From Fibrobacter sp. (GTDB lineage Bacteria; Fibrobacterota; Chitinivibrionia; Chitinivibrionales; Chitinispirillaceae), in contig JAAZBG010000327.1 in NCBI GenBank assembly GCA_012513915.1, positions 1-57,470 on the forward strand: DNA of 57,470 bases, written 5' to 3'. This document shows positions 18,478 to 27,400 of this stretch, piece by piece. Both the position numbers and the translations under genes were made by a program. Positions within the stretch are counted from its first letter, which is position 1. Each line of letters opens with the position of its first letter. Below the pieces are notes generated by a model that saw only the letters and a program-made list of their open reading frames with translations, ran no database searches and was not told where the DNA came from.

Positions 18478-21400
18478 ATGCATCCTTATCTTACGTTGAT
18501 TGAAAAGAGAATTCCGCTTGTTTTTGATGGAGCTGTGGGAACAGAGATTCAAAAAAGGTCTGTTGATCCAAAAGTATATGGCAGTTCTGCGGGTTGTAAT
18601 GAAATATTAAACATAAACTGTCCGGATGTTCTTATTTCGATTCACAAAGCATATCTTGATGCTGGTGCGCATATTATTCAGACGAATACATTTGGTGGAA
18701 CCAGGGTGAAACTGGGTGAATACGGACTTGAGAAACGTGTTCATGAGATAAATTTTTCTGCTGCGAATAATGCACGTAGAGCAATTGATCAATGCAGCTT
18801 CAGTGATGGTATACAGCGATTTGTGTGTGGATCTCTGGGCCCAACCGGTTACCTTCCGTCATCAAAAAATGCAGATCTTGTTGGTGCAGATTACGATCAG
18901 CTTGTAGACATCTATAAAGAGCAGGCATCAGCCCTTATTGACGGTGGTGTTGACTTCGTAAGAATCGAGACATCACAGGATCTTCTTGAAGTGCGTGCCG
19001 CAATGGAAGGCATTCGAAGTGTTGACAAAAAGATACCTGTTCAGGTACAGATTACAATCGACATAAATGGTCATATGCTTCTTGGAAGCGGAATTGAATC
19101 ATTTCTCGGAGCGGTTATAGGGCTTGGAGCTGCTGTTGTAGGTATCAATTGCGGAATGGGGCCTAAAGAGATGACTCCATCAATACTTAAATTGCTCAGG
19201 CATTCTCCAGTACCTGTTATTGCACTGCCTAATGCCGGTATGCCGCAAAATATTGACGGTAAAGCTTTTTATGCCCTGGAGCCTCAGGGGTTTGCTGAAA
19301 TACTGGAACCGCTTGTTACCGTTCACGGATTAAGTGTTGTTGGTGGGTGCTGCGGTACGACTCCTGCACATATTAAAGCCGCAGCAGATATTCTTAAAGA
19401 TAAGAAGGTCGCATACAGGGAATTACACCGGCCAAGCTGCTGGTTATCAACCGGTATCCATGGAATTGATCTTGAGTCAATTGAAAGGCCGGTAATAATT
19501 GGTGAACGTCTGAATGCACAGGGGTCAAAAAAAACAAAAGAATTGATTCTTAACGACAATAAAGAAGAGTTATTTCTTGTTGCACAGGAACAGGCTGACA
19601 GCGGTTGTGCTGTAATTGATATATGTGTCGCTGTAAATGAGAAGGATAACGAGAAGGAAACGCTGAAAAATCTTGTATGGTATTTTTCCGATAGATCATC
19701 AACACCATTTTGTATAGATACTACAGACCCGTCCGTAATGGTTGATACGCTCAAGATCAATCCGGGATCAGTGATGATCAATTCAATAAATCTTGAACAT
19801 AGTGCCGTGAATGCCCGTAAGACGCTTTCGCTTGCTGCACAATTCGGATCACCTGTTGTAGCGCTTACCATTGACGATGAGGGTATGGCAAAAACCGTTG
19901 CTAAAAAGGTTGAACTTGCCGGAAAGTTGCGGGATATTGCATGCAGTGAATTCGGACTTCCGGAACATTATATTTACATCGATCCGCTTGTCTTTACACT
20001 TGCTACTGGTGAAAAAGAGGCTGCAAATGCAGCAAATGAAAGTCTTGAGGCATTGAGACAGATAAAGAAAACCATGCCCGGAGTCAGAACCGTGATGGGT
20101 GTCAGCAATGTCTCGTTTGGATTAAAGCCGAAAGCACGCCGGATACTTAATAATGTGATGTTGTATCACGCAGTAAAAGCGGGTCTTGACGCTGCGATAT
20201 TTAATCCCCTGCATAAAGATAATGTTGAAAATTATGATACAGGACTTCGAACACTTGCAGAAAATCTTCTGTTCAATAGATCTGATGATGCACTATCTGA
20301 TTATGTCAATTATTTTGAAAAGTTGACTGTTGAAAAAGTAGATGGTTCAGAAAATGTTTTGCACATACTTTCCGATGAAGAAAAAATAAAATGTGCAATT
20401 CTGAAACGCGATCGCCGTGATTTACAGAAAACGATCCAATCGCTGTTAAAAACGAAAAAAGCAAATGAAATTCTTAACACAATTCTTCTGCCAGCTATGG
20501 CTGAAGTCGGCGAAAAAATGACAAACGGGGAAATGATTCTTCCATTTGTACTTCAGGCAGCCGAGGTTATGAAAGAATCGGTGACAATACTGGAACCATA
20601 TTTAAAAGGTTCAAATGCTGCATCGAAAGGGAAAATTATCCTCGCGACTGTTTATGGTGATGTTCACGATATCGGGAAAAATCTTGTAGGGTCTATCTTA
20701 CGAAATCAGGGATATGCTGTAATCGACCTCGGAAAACAGGTCGCTATTGAGACGATTCTGGAATCTGTTAAAAAGGAAAAACCTGATGCTGTAGGATTAT
20801 CGGCGCTGCTTGTTACGACTTCAAAACAGATGCGTTTATGTGTTGAGGCATTTGCAAAAGAAGGGATTAACATCCCTGTATTTATTGGTGGTGCGGCGGT
20901 CAATAAAGACTTCGCTCAGCGAATAGCAATTCTTGACGACAAGGTATATGAGGGTGGTGTGTTTTATGCCCGCGATGCGTTTGATGCATCACGGATGCTT
21001 GATGAATTGGCATCTGGACGTATTGTTTCAGGTAAAACAGATTCAGCAGGAAAACCGCAAAGTGTAGCGGTAACATGTGAACATACTGCGGTGGAACTTA
21101 CCTATGAAGCACCCACGGAGCCTCCGTTCTGGGGAACAGGGGAGATGCTTGTTTGGGATGTAAACCAACTTTTGAGTTCTATCAACACAGAACGGTTGTT
21201 TAAAGCTCAATGGGCTGGTGGTAAACTTGACAGTAAGGAATATGATGAGGTTGTCGAAAAAGAATTTCTTCCATCATTCAACACCTTACGTGATGAAATT
21301 ATTGAGAATGATCTGATTGATGCCCGTGGTTATTATTCGTTTTTTCCGGTCATAGCAGAAAATAACAGGGTAATTATGCTTGATCCGGGTAATTTCAACG

Positions 21401-21852
21401 AAGAAATTGCTTCCTTTGTGTTTCCGAGGATGCCTAAAAAGAATAATCGTTCAATAGCCGATTATTTGCGTCCGGAAGGAGATATTCTTGGTGTACAAAT
21501 TGTAACAATTGGGAAAAAGATCGGAGATTACTGCAGGAATCTTTTTCAAAAGGAAGATAAATATAATAAGGGATATTTACTCAATGGAATTGGAAATTAT
21601 CTGGTTGAAAGTCTTGCTGATAAGGTAACTGTAGAGATTAGAAAAGCGCTTGTTATCGACTCGAAACGAGGACGCCGATACAGTTTTGGTTATCCCGGTT
21701 TGCCATCACTTGAAGACCAGAAAAAATTATTCGAAATAATCGCTGGTGAAGAACGATTGGGGATTATACTGACTGACGGATTTCAGATGGATCCGGAGCA
21801 TTCAACACTCGGTGTTTTTGTGTGTCATCCGGACGCAGAGTATATGTCATAA
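18478..21852 (+). CDS. metH: Cobalamin-dependent methionine synthase
   Basis: A 1124-residue modular enzyme that moves a methyl group from methyl-tetrahydrofolate through B12 to homocysteine. The homocysteine domain has the GAVGTEIQKR start and zinc ligands Cys225 (GINCGMG) and Cys291-Cys292 (GGCCGTTP). The pterin domain begins about residue 335 (VIIGERLNAQGSKK). The B12 module has DVHDIGKNL with His730 as cobalt ligand. A reactivation domain follows from about 870, with the AdoMet-site motif RRYSFGYPGLPSLEDQK. All four units are present though the chain is shorter than E. coli MetH (1227). GTG 18448 and ATG 18454 are in frame, but ATG 18478 follows AAGGAAAG and gives the normal N-terminus. 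Confidence 0.95.
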   Translation: MHPYLTLIEKRIPLVFDGAVGTEIQKRSVDPKVYGSSAGCNEILNINCPDVLISIHKAYLDAGAHIIQTNTFGGTRVKLGEYGLEKRVHEINFSAANNARRAIDQCSFSDGIQRFVCGSLGPTGYLPSSKNADLVGADYDQLVDIYKEQASALIDGGVDFVRIETSQDLLEVRAAMEGIRSVDKKIPVQVQITIDINGHMLLGSGIESFLGAVIGLGAAVVGINCGMGPKEMTPSILKLLRHSPVPVIALPNAGMPQNIDGKAFYALEPQGFAEILEPLVTVHGLSVVGGCCGTTPAHIKAAADILKDKKVAYRELHRPSCWLSTGIHGIDLESIERPVIIGERLNAQGSKKTKELILNDNKEELFLVAQEQADSGCAVIDICVAVNEKDNEKETLKNLVWYFSDRSSTPFCIDTTDPSVMVDTLKINPGSVMINSINLEHSAVNARKTLSLAAQFGSPVVALTIDDEGMAKTVAKKVELAGKLRDIACSEFGLPEHYIYIDPLVFTLATGEKEAANAANESLEALRQIKKTMPGVRTVMGVSNVSFGLKPKARRILNNVMLYHAVKAGLDAAIFNPLHKDNVENYDTGLRTLAENLLFNRSDDALSDYVNYFEKLTVEKVDGSENVLHILSDEEKIKCAILKRDRRDLQKTIQSLLKTKKANEILNTILLPAMAEVGEKMTNGEMILPFVLQAAEVMKESVTILEPYLKGSNAASKGKIILATVYGDVHDIGKNLVGSILRNQGYAVIDLGKQVAIETILESVKKEKPDAVGLSALLVTTSKQMRLCVEAFAKEGINIPVFIGGAAVNKDFAQRIAILDDKVYEGGVFYARDAFDASRMLDELASGRIVSGKTDSAGKPQSVAVTCEHTAVELTYEAPTEPPFWGTGEMLVWDVNQLLSSINTERLFKAQWAGGKLDSKEYDEVVEKEFLPSFNTLRDEIIENDLIDARGYYSFFPVIAENNRVIMLDPGNFNEEIASFVFPRMPKKNNRSIADYLRPEGDILGVQIVTIGKKIGDYCRNLFQKEDKYNKGYLLNGIGNYLVESLADKVTVEIRKALVIDSKRGRRYSFGYPGLPSLEDQKKLFEIIAGEERLGIILTDGFQMDPEHSTLGVFVCHPDAEYMS

Positions 21853-21900
21853 AAGATAAGTCTGTATAGTATAAAGATTTTTTTATTGATGATGATAAAA

Positions 21901-21926
21901 AATCATACATTAAAAAATGTATGATT
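21901..21926 (+). promoter_or_regulatory. Perfect AT-rich hairpin between metH and the small downstream gene
   Basis: Arms AATCATACAT and ATGTATGATT pair over all 10 bases around loop TAAAAA. It ends 32 bases before the ATG at 21959. It lacks a following T run, so it could be a weak metH terminator, an mRNA stabiliser or a translation control hairpin. Confidence 0.5.
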
Positions 21927-21958
21927 ATGGAATAAAAGTTTACCGAAAGGGAAAAGAA

Positions 21959-22285
21959 ATGGCAAATGATTTTGCAAAATCGCAATTTCCATCACTGTAT
22001 GCCAAGGTTGAGCGGCAGCGTCAGAATTCAAAAAACCGTTCATTGACTATGCCTGAAATAAATGCACTTCTTTCCATGCGTTTCAATAATGAACCGGTAT
22101 TTGATTCAATTGAACTATTCTATACAGAAGAATACAAAAATGCACTTGAATCAAACGTACCTGTCGCAGAACTCGAAAAGATTGGTAAGTTCAGACCTGC
22201 TACAGAGCGTGAAGTTAACCTTCTTTATTCTGATATTCATGCTCGTGAAGATAAGATAGAAATGTCAGGTTCATCGCCGGATTAA
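21959..22285 (+). CDS. Small conserved-looking protein of unknown function
   Basis: A 108-residue soluble protein starting MANDFAKSQFPSLYAKVERQ. It is charged and likely mostly helical (residues 30-95), without Cys, a signal peptide or a membrane segment. I do not recognise a family. An in-frame ATG at 21917 would add 14 residues, but that ATG lies inside the hairpin at 21901-21926, while the 21959 ATG is preceded by GAAAGGGAAAAGAA. It may be read through from metH, but there is no evidence that the two are functionally linked. Confidence 0.65.
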   Translation: MANDFAKSQFPSLYAKVERQRQNSKNRSLTMPEINALLSMRFNNEPVFDSIELFYTEEYKNALESNVPVAELEKIGKFRPATEREVNLLYSDIHAREDKIEMSGSSPD

Positions 22286-22306
22286 TTTCATATCACTATT
22301 GAACAG

Positions 22307-22353
22307 TCAGAGAGTAATGCTGCAGAATGAAGGATGCGAAATCTACTCTCTGA
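22307..22353. terminator. Inverted repeat between convergent genes (likely bidirectional terminator)
   Basis: Arms TCAGAGAGTA and TACTCTCTGA are perfectly complementary over 10 bases with a 27-base loop. It lies between the stop at 22285 (+) and the stop at 22386 (-). There is no strong T run on either side. Confidence 0.45.
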
Positions 22354-22385
22354 ATTGTCCGTATGTACTGATTATTATTACAACA

Positions 22386-24113
22386 TTAAAATAAGAAATC
22401 CTCATCTGAGGGAGGATTAAGTTGTTTAGTTGTTGTGAATGTATAATCAGCATTCTTTACTTTTACATTCACTTTCTTTCCTGAATAATCAAGAGTGCAG
22501 TGTTCCTGCGGAAAATGTTTTTTTAATATATTAATAAAACACAACGCTTTCTCAAGACCATCCCCGCGTCCGAAGTTCCAGACTTCATCGGGCTGTGCAA
22601 GACGCGTTGATTCATCATAGATTGATTCATTTTCAAGTGCATTAATTTTTGTAAATGCAGTTTGTATGTCTTCATTACGTAATGCATGAAGAGTAACCGG
22701 ATTTCGTTCAAATGCTGCTTTGAGAAATGGTTTCCACGGAGATCTTGAAAGATCACGAAAGGCGCTGAAAGCAAGATCTGCCGATATGTTTTTAGTCCTG
22801 AATTCTGAAACCTTCTCCAATGCTTCCTGTGCGTTTTTAACATTGTCAAGATTTATCGGCTCAGAAGCGATCCATTCTTTATCTGTATCGGGAAGTCGTG
22901 GATTTGTTTTACAAAATGTAATTAGATCTTCGACAACTTCCACAACATTGATACATTCATGATGTAAATATTTCTGAAGCAACTCGATAGTCGATGCACT
23001 ATCCACAATTACTTTGTTTTGATTGAAAAAAAGCTCAAGTTCATCTAATATCATTCGATGTGGAAGTGGTGATGTATAATACTCATCCTCTTCAATTTCA
23101 TGAAGAAGGTTCTCCTGCGTTGTATCACCGACTCTGAATTTACTGGAATGCTCATATTGATATGCCCGTTCTGCCGGAAGATATCGCGGTTTACCACAAC
23201 AGCTGTGAGCAATCTGAAAACAGCACTGAAGCTGTGAATTCTGACGGAGGAAATTAGCAAGAATTTCAAATGTAATTTCTGTTTTAAGGTAATTTTTTAT
23301 TTTATTGCGAAAGTTTTTATATGAATCCGGATTGATTGTTGCAGTATTGTACATCGTATGAATGTACCCGGTGTTATTTGCGACGATTGTCACTTTTTCA
23401 TTTTCCAGTGCACGTCTGGCTTTTGCACTGAGTTCTGTACCGTTATACCACATGTTTTTTGTAACAATACGCCGGTTGTTAGTAATAATACCATCTTTGA
23501 TGTCAATAAAATTTTGTGAATGGAGCGGTGTTGCAAAAAGGTATATTGATTGAAGTGGAATATCTCCTACTACAAAAGAACCTGATGCATATAATGCAGC
23601 AAGAGATACACATTCACCAGCTCCGGCAGGATAGCCGTCTTTGTACCTGAATGCTTCCATTGCTTCAAGCGTTTCTGTCTTCCAGTAGGGAATAACATCT
23701 GAATTGTATTTATCAAGTCCAAAATGCTTTCTGATGTCAATATCGAAATAGTACTTGTCTCCTTCGTAACCAAAAAGGGCATTACTTTCTGAAAGAATTT
23801 TTTGATTGATAAAAGCATTAAAGCGCGAAAGCTCTGTGTTCTTATCGGTCAGGCCCCATGTATCAAGATCAAGATTGAATGAAAAATGATCCATTATATA
23901 TTGTTTCAATCGCTGCATTCGTTTAACTGGACCCGCTTTGTGAATTGAGTTGAACCATGGATCATTTTTCCATTTCCAGAGACGAGGCGACATAATGTTT
24001 GCAAGCATCAATGCATACAGAAGTTCAGGAAAAATGAAAACTTCCATATCAGACAGTGTAACGGCTGATGAATAACGTTCCATGGATTGTGAGTCGTCTT
24101 TTTTATAAAACAT
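22386..24113 (-). CDS. Large protein with transglutaminase-like Cys-His-Asp core, function unknown
   Basis: A 575-residue cytoplasmic protein with no signal peptide. A transglutaminase/papain-like core is suggested by GAGECVSLAALYASG (Cys168), TPLHSQNFID (His198, Asp204) and the following IVTKNMWYNG. The N-terminal 110 residues are aromatic and basic. The middle holds LQCCFQIAHSCCGKPRYLP, a Cys-rich loop. The C-terminus has WNFGRGDGLEKALCF and a short beta tail. The order Cys-His-Asp fits the fold, but substrate and reaction are unknown; peptidase, amidase or a structural relic are all possible. It is transcribed alone, divergent from the activase gene with a 383-base gap. Confidence 0.65.
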   Translation of the reverse strand: MFYKKDDSQSMERYSSAVTLSDMEVFIFPELLYALMLANIMSPRLWKWKNDPWFNSIHKAGPVKRMQRLKQYIMDHFSFNLDLDTWGLTDKNTELSRFNAFINQKILSESNALFGYEGDKYYFDIDIRKHFGLDKYNSDVIPYWKTETLEAMEAFRYKDGYPAGAGECVSLAALYASGSFVVGDIPLQSIYLFATPLHSQNFIDIKDGIITNNRRIVTKNMWYNGTELSAKARRALENEKVTIVANNTGYIHTMYNTATINPDSYKNFRNKIKNYLKTEITFEILANFLRQNSQLQCCFQIAHSCCGKPRYLPAERAYQYEHSSKFRVGDTTQENLLHEIEEDEYYTSPLPHRMILDELELFFNQNKVIVDSASTIELLQKYLHHECINVVEVVEDLITFCKTNPRLPDTDKEWIASEPINLDNVKNAQEALEKVSEFRTKNISADLAFSAFRDLSRSPWKPFLKAAFERNPVTLHALRNEDIQTAFTKINALENESIYDESTRLAQPDEVWNFGRGDGLEKALCFINILKKHFPQEHCTLDYSGKKVNVKVKNADYTFTTTKQLNPPSDEDFLF

Positions 24114-24496
24114 TCTGTTCTTTCCTTTGTATATGCCTGCTCTTTACATATACTCTGTAGCAATTCAATTGGTTTCGTTTTAATGCACCAAAATGTGTTT
24201 TATATTAGCAAACCATTGAAATATAAGCAAATAAGACTATTAAAGAGCTTTTTTGAATACCCTGATAACCTACAAAAATACTATTTGTGATAATCAATTC
24301 ATATCAGTTGATATAATGTTTTTAATTTTAATCAATTTTTTATGATTATGTATTGATTCTACAATACGTATATTACATTTTAATAGGCGTAAGATCCATA
24401 ATGCAACTGCAATAAAATTTATTATGTCATTAGTGTACAATAGTATTATGTACTTTGACACTTTGTCATTATTAACATTTCATAAAGAGAGTAGTG
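24114..24496. other. Divergent AT-rich intergenic region
   Basis: 383 bases without a gene, between the transglutaminase-like gene (-) and the activase gene (+). It is very AT-rich and must hold both promoters. A TTGACA at 24455-24460 is part of a small TGACA-CTT-TGTCA palindrome (24456-24468), a possible operator or chance match. No riboswitch or RNA gene is seen. Confidence 0.4.
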
Positions 24497-27400
24497 ATGA
24501 GAACGTTAGGTATCTGTTTTGGCTCGACGACAATGCAATGTGTAATTGCAGATATTAACAATAAAAAAGTAAATGTTAAGAGTACGTTTCGTGTAGCCCA
24601 TGAAGGAAATCCAAGAAGTGCGTTTTCTAATTATGTAAAAAGTATCCAGACTGAGAAAATAACAAGGGTTGCGGTCACCGGGCGCGCATTTAGAAATCAT
24701 ATCAATCTGACCAGTATTTCCGAGCCGGAAGCGCTTGAGTATGCGATAAGGTCTTCATTTGTCAATGGAGAATACCCGGATCTGGTTGTAAGTTCCGGGG
24801 GGGAGACGCAACTTGTCTATACGATAACATCAAAAGGCGGAATAAACGCTGTACATTCAGGGAATAAATGTGCTTCAGGAACCGGGGAGTTTTTTCTTCA
24901 ACAGATACGGCGTATGGGTTTGACTCTTGAAGAAGCTGTTGAGATGGCTTCCAGGGGTGCACCTCATAAAATTGCAGGTCGCTGCAGTGTATTTTGTAAA
25001 AGTGACTGTACACATGCATTGAATAAAGGGGAATTGCGTGAAAATGTAGCTGCCGGATTATGTTTAATGATGGCCGATAAAATATCTGATCTTGTCAAGG
25101 ATTTACAAAGTGATTTTGCAGCAGTGATCGGTGGTGGATCAAATAATCATGCAATGGTTGACATATTGAGATCCCGTTTTAAAAAGCTTGTTATTCCTGA
25201 CCATGCAGACTGTTTTGAAGCTCTGGGTGCAGCTGTGTGGGCATCAGAGCATGACTGCAAAGTCTTTAATCCTGATATTAACGCGATTATAATTAAAAAT
25301 GAACAGTCGTTTAAAACACATAAGCCGCTTAAGGATGCTGTACATTTAGTTGAATTCAAGGAATCATGCAGAGACGTTGTACAAAACGGAGATGAGTGCA
25401 TACTTGGTTTGGATGTCGGTTCGACAACGACAAAGTCGGTACTTGTGCGTAGATCTGATTTGCAAATACTTGCGTCAATATATCTACGTACAAATGGTGA
25501 TCCTGTAAATGCGTCAATTGAATGCTATAAGTCAATTAAATCCCAGGTTGGTGATAAAAAAATCACAATTAACGGTCTTGGAGTTACCGGCTCCGGAAGG
25601 CAGATTGCAGGTCTTCATGCATTGACAGATAATATTATCAACGAAATCATTGCTCATGCTACTGCTGCTACCCATTTTGACAAGGATGTTGACACTATAT
25701 TTGAAATTGGCGGACAGGATGCGAAATATACCTATCTTACAAGTGGCGTACCCTCTGATTACGCAATGAATGAGGCATGTAGTGCAGGAACCGGCTCCTT
25801 TCTTGAGGAATCTGCAAGAGAATCATTGAACATTGCAACAGAGATGATTGGATCGTTGGCACTTGAGGGATACAATCCACCCAACTTCACCGATCAGTGC
25901 TCTGCTTTTATATCGAGTGATATAAAAATTGCAGCACAGGAGGGGGTAAGTAAAAATGATATTCTTGGCGGTCTTGTCTATTCTATCGGCCTTAACTACT
26001 TGAATCGTGTCAAGGGTTCACGTCCGGTTGGGAAAAAAATATTTATGCAGGGTGGTGTATGTTACAATAAAGCGGTTCCCGTCGCTATCGCATCACTTAT
26101 GAATACCAGCATTATCGTACCGCCGGACCCTGGGTTGACAGGTGCGTATGGTGTCGCACTGGAAGTTGAAAACAGAATCAAGCTGGGTATTTCAAATGCC
26201 TGCGAGTTTAATCTTGATGAGCTTATCAATCGTGATGCTATCAGAGAAAGCGCTTTTACTTGTCAGGGTGGAAAAGAAAAATGTGATAGAAAGTGTCAGA
26301 TTTCCCGTATCCGCATTGAAGGAAAAGTGTATCCATTCGGAGGCGTTTGTAATAAATATTATAATATAAGGCTCAATCGGGAGGTTGATACAGAACAATT
26401 CGATTATGTTGCATTACGTCAGAAATTACTTTACGGGAAATATGGTGTTTTGTCAGAAGACAATAATTTGAATCTGGATAAACCATCACGAACAGTTGGG
26501 ATTGTGCGTTCCTTTCTGACACATTCTTTTTATCCGTTGTATTCTAATTTCTTCAATAAATTAGGATACAGGGTAATACTTTCTGATGAAATTGATCCGG
26601 AAGGAATATCACGGATTGAATCTGCATTTTGTCTTCCGGCGGAAATAAGTCATGGCAGTTTTGCAAATTTACTAAAGATGAAGCCGGATTACATGTTCCT
26701 TCCTCATGTAACACAGATTGAGGTAAAAAATGTACCTACATATAGTAAAACATGCGTATTTGTTCAGGGAGAATCTTACTATCTGCGGGCAACGTTTCGA
26801 AAAGAAATTGAACAATCAGCTGCTGTCGTATTGTCACCAGTATTGAGACTTGACAAGGGATACGAGTCTGAGGAACAGACATTTGTCGATATGGCAAAGA
26901 AGATGGGCGTTGCAGAAAAGAGTGCCAAAGAGGCATTTAAATGGGCATGCCTGAAACAGCGCGGATTTGAAGCGGAGCTTATTGAACATGGCAAAAAAGC
27001 TCTTGCGTATCTTGATAAAAACAAAGACACATTTGGTGTTGTACTGTTTGGAAGACCATACAGTGCATTTACAGGTGATACTAATATGGGTATACCTCAT
27101 AAAGTAGCATCACGCGGATATGTAATAATCCCTCATGATATGCTTCCTGCTTCTGATTATCAGGTTCATCATAAGATGTACTGGGGAATGGGACAGAAAT
27201 TGATGAAATCCTCACAATTCGTAAAGGATCATGAGAATCTTTTCGGCTTTTACATCACTAATTTTTCCTGTGGTCCAGACTCATTCCTTCTTGGCTACTT
27301 TAGAAATTTCATGAAAGATAAACCATCACTTACCCTTGAACTCGATCAGCATACTGCGGATGCCGGTATTGACACACGAATAGAGGCTGCTGTTGATATT

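Noticed and set aside
19323-19871. 182-codon minus-strand frame
   Set aside because: Antisense to metH over its zinc-binding and pterin domains; no family pattern.
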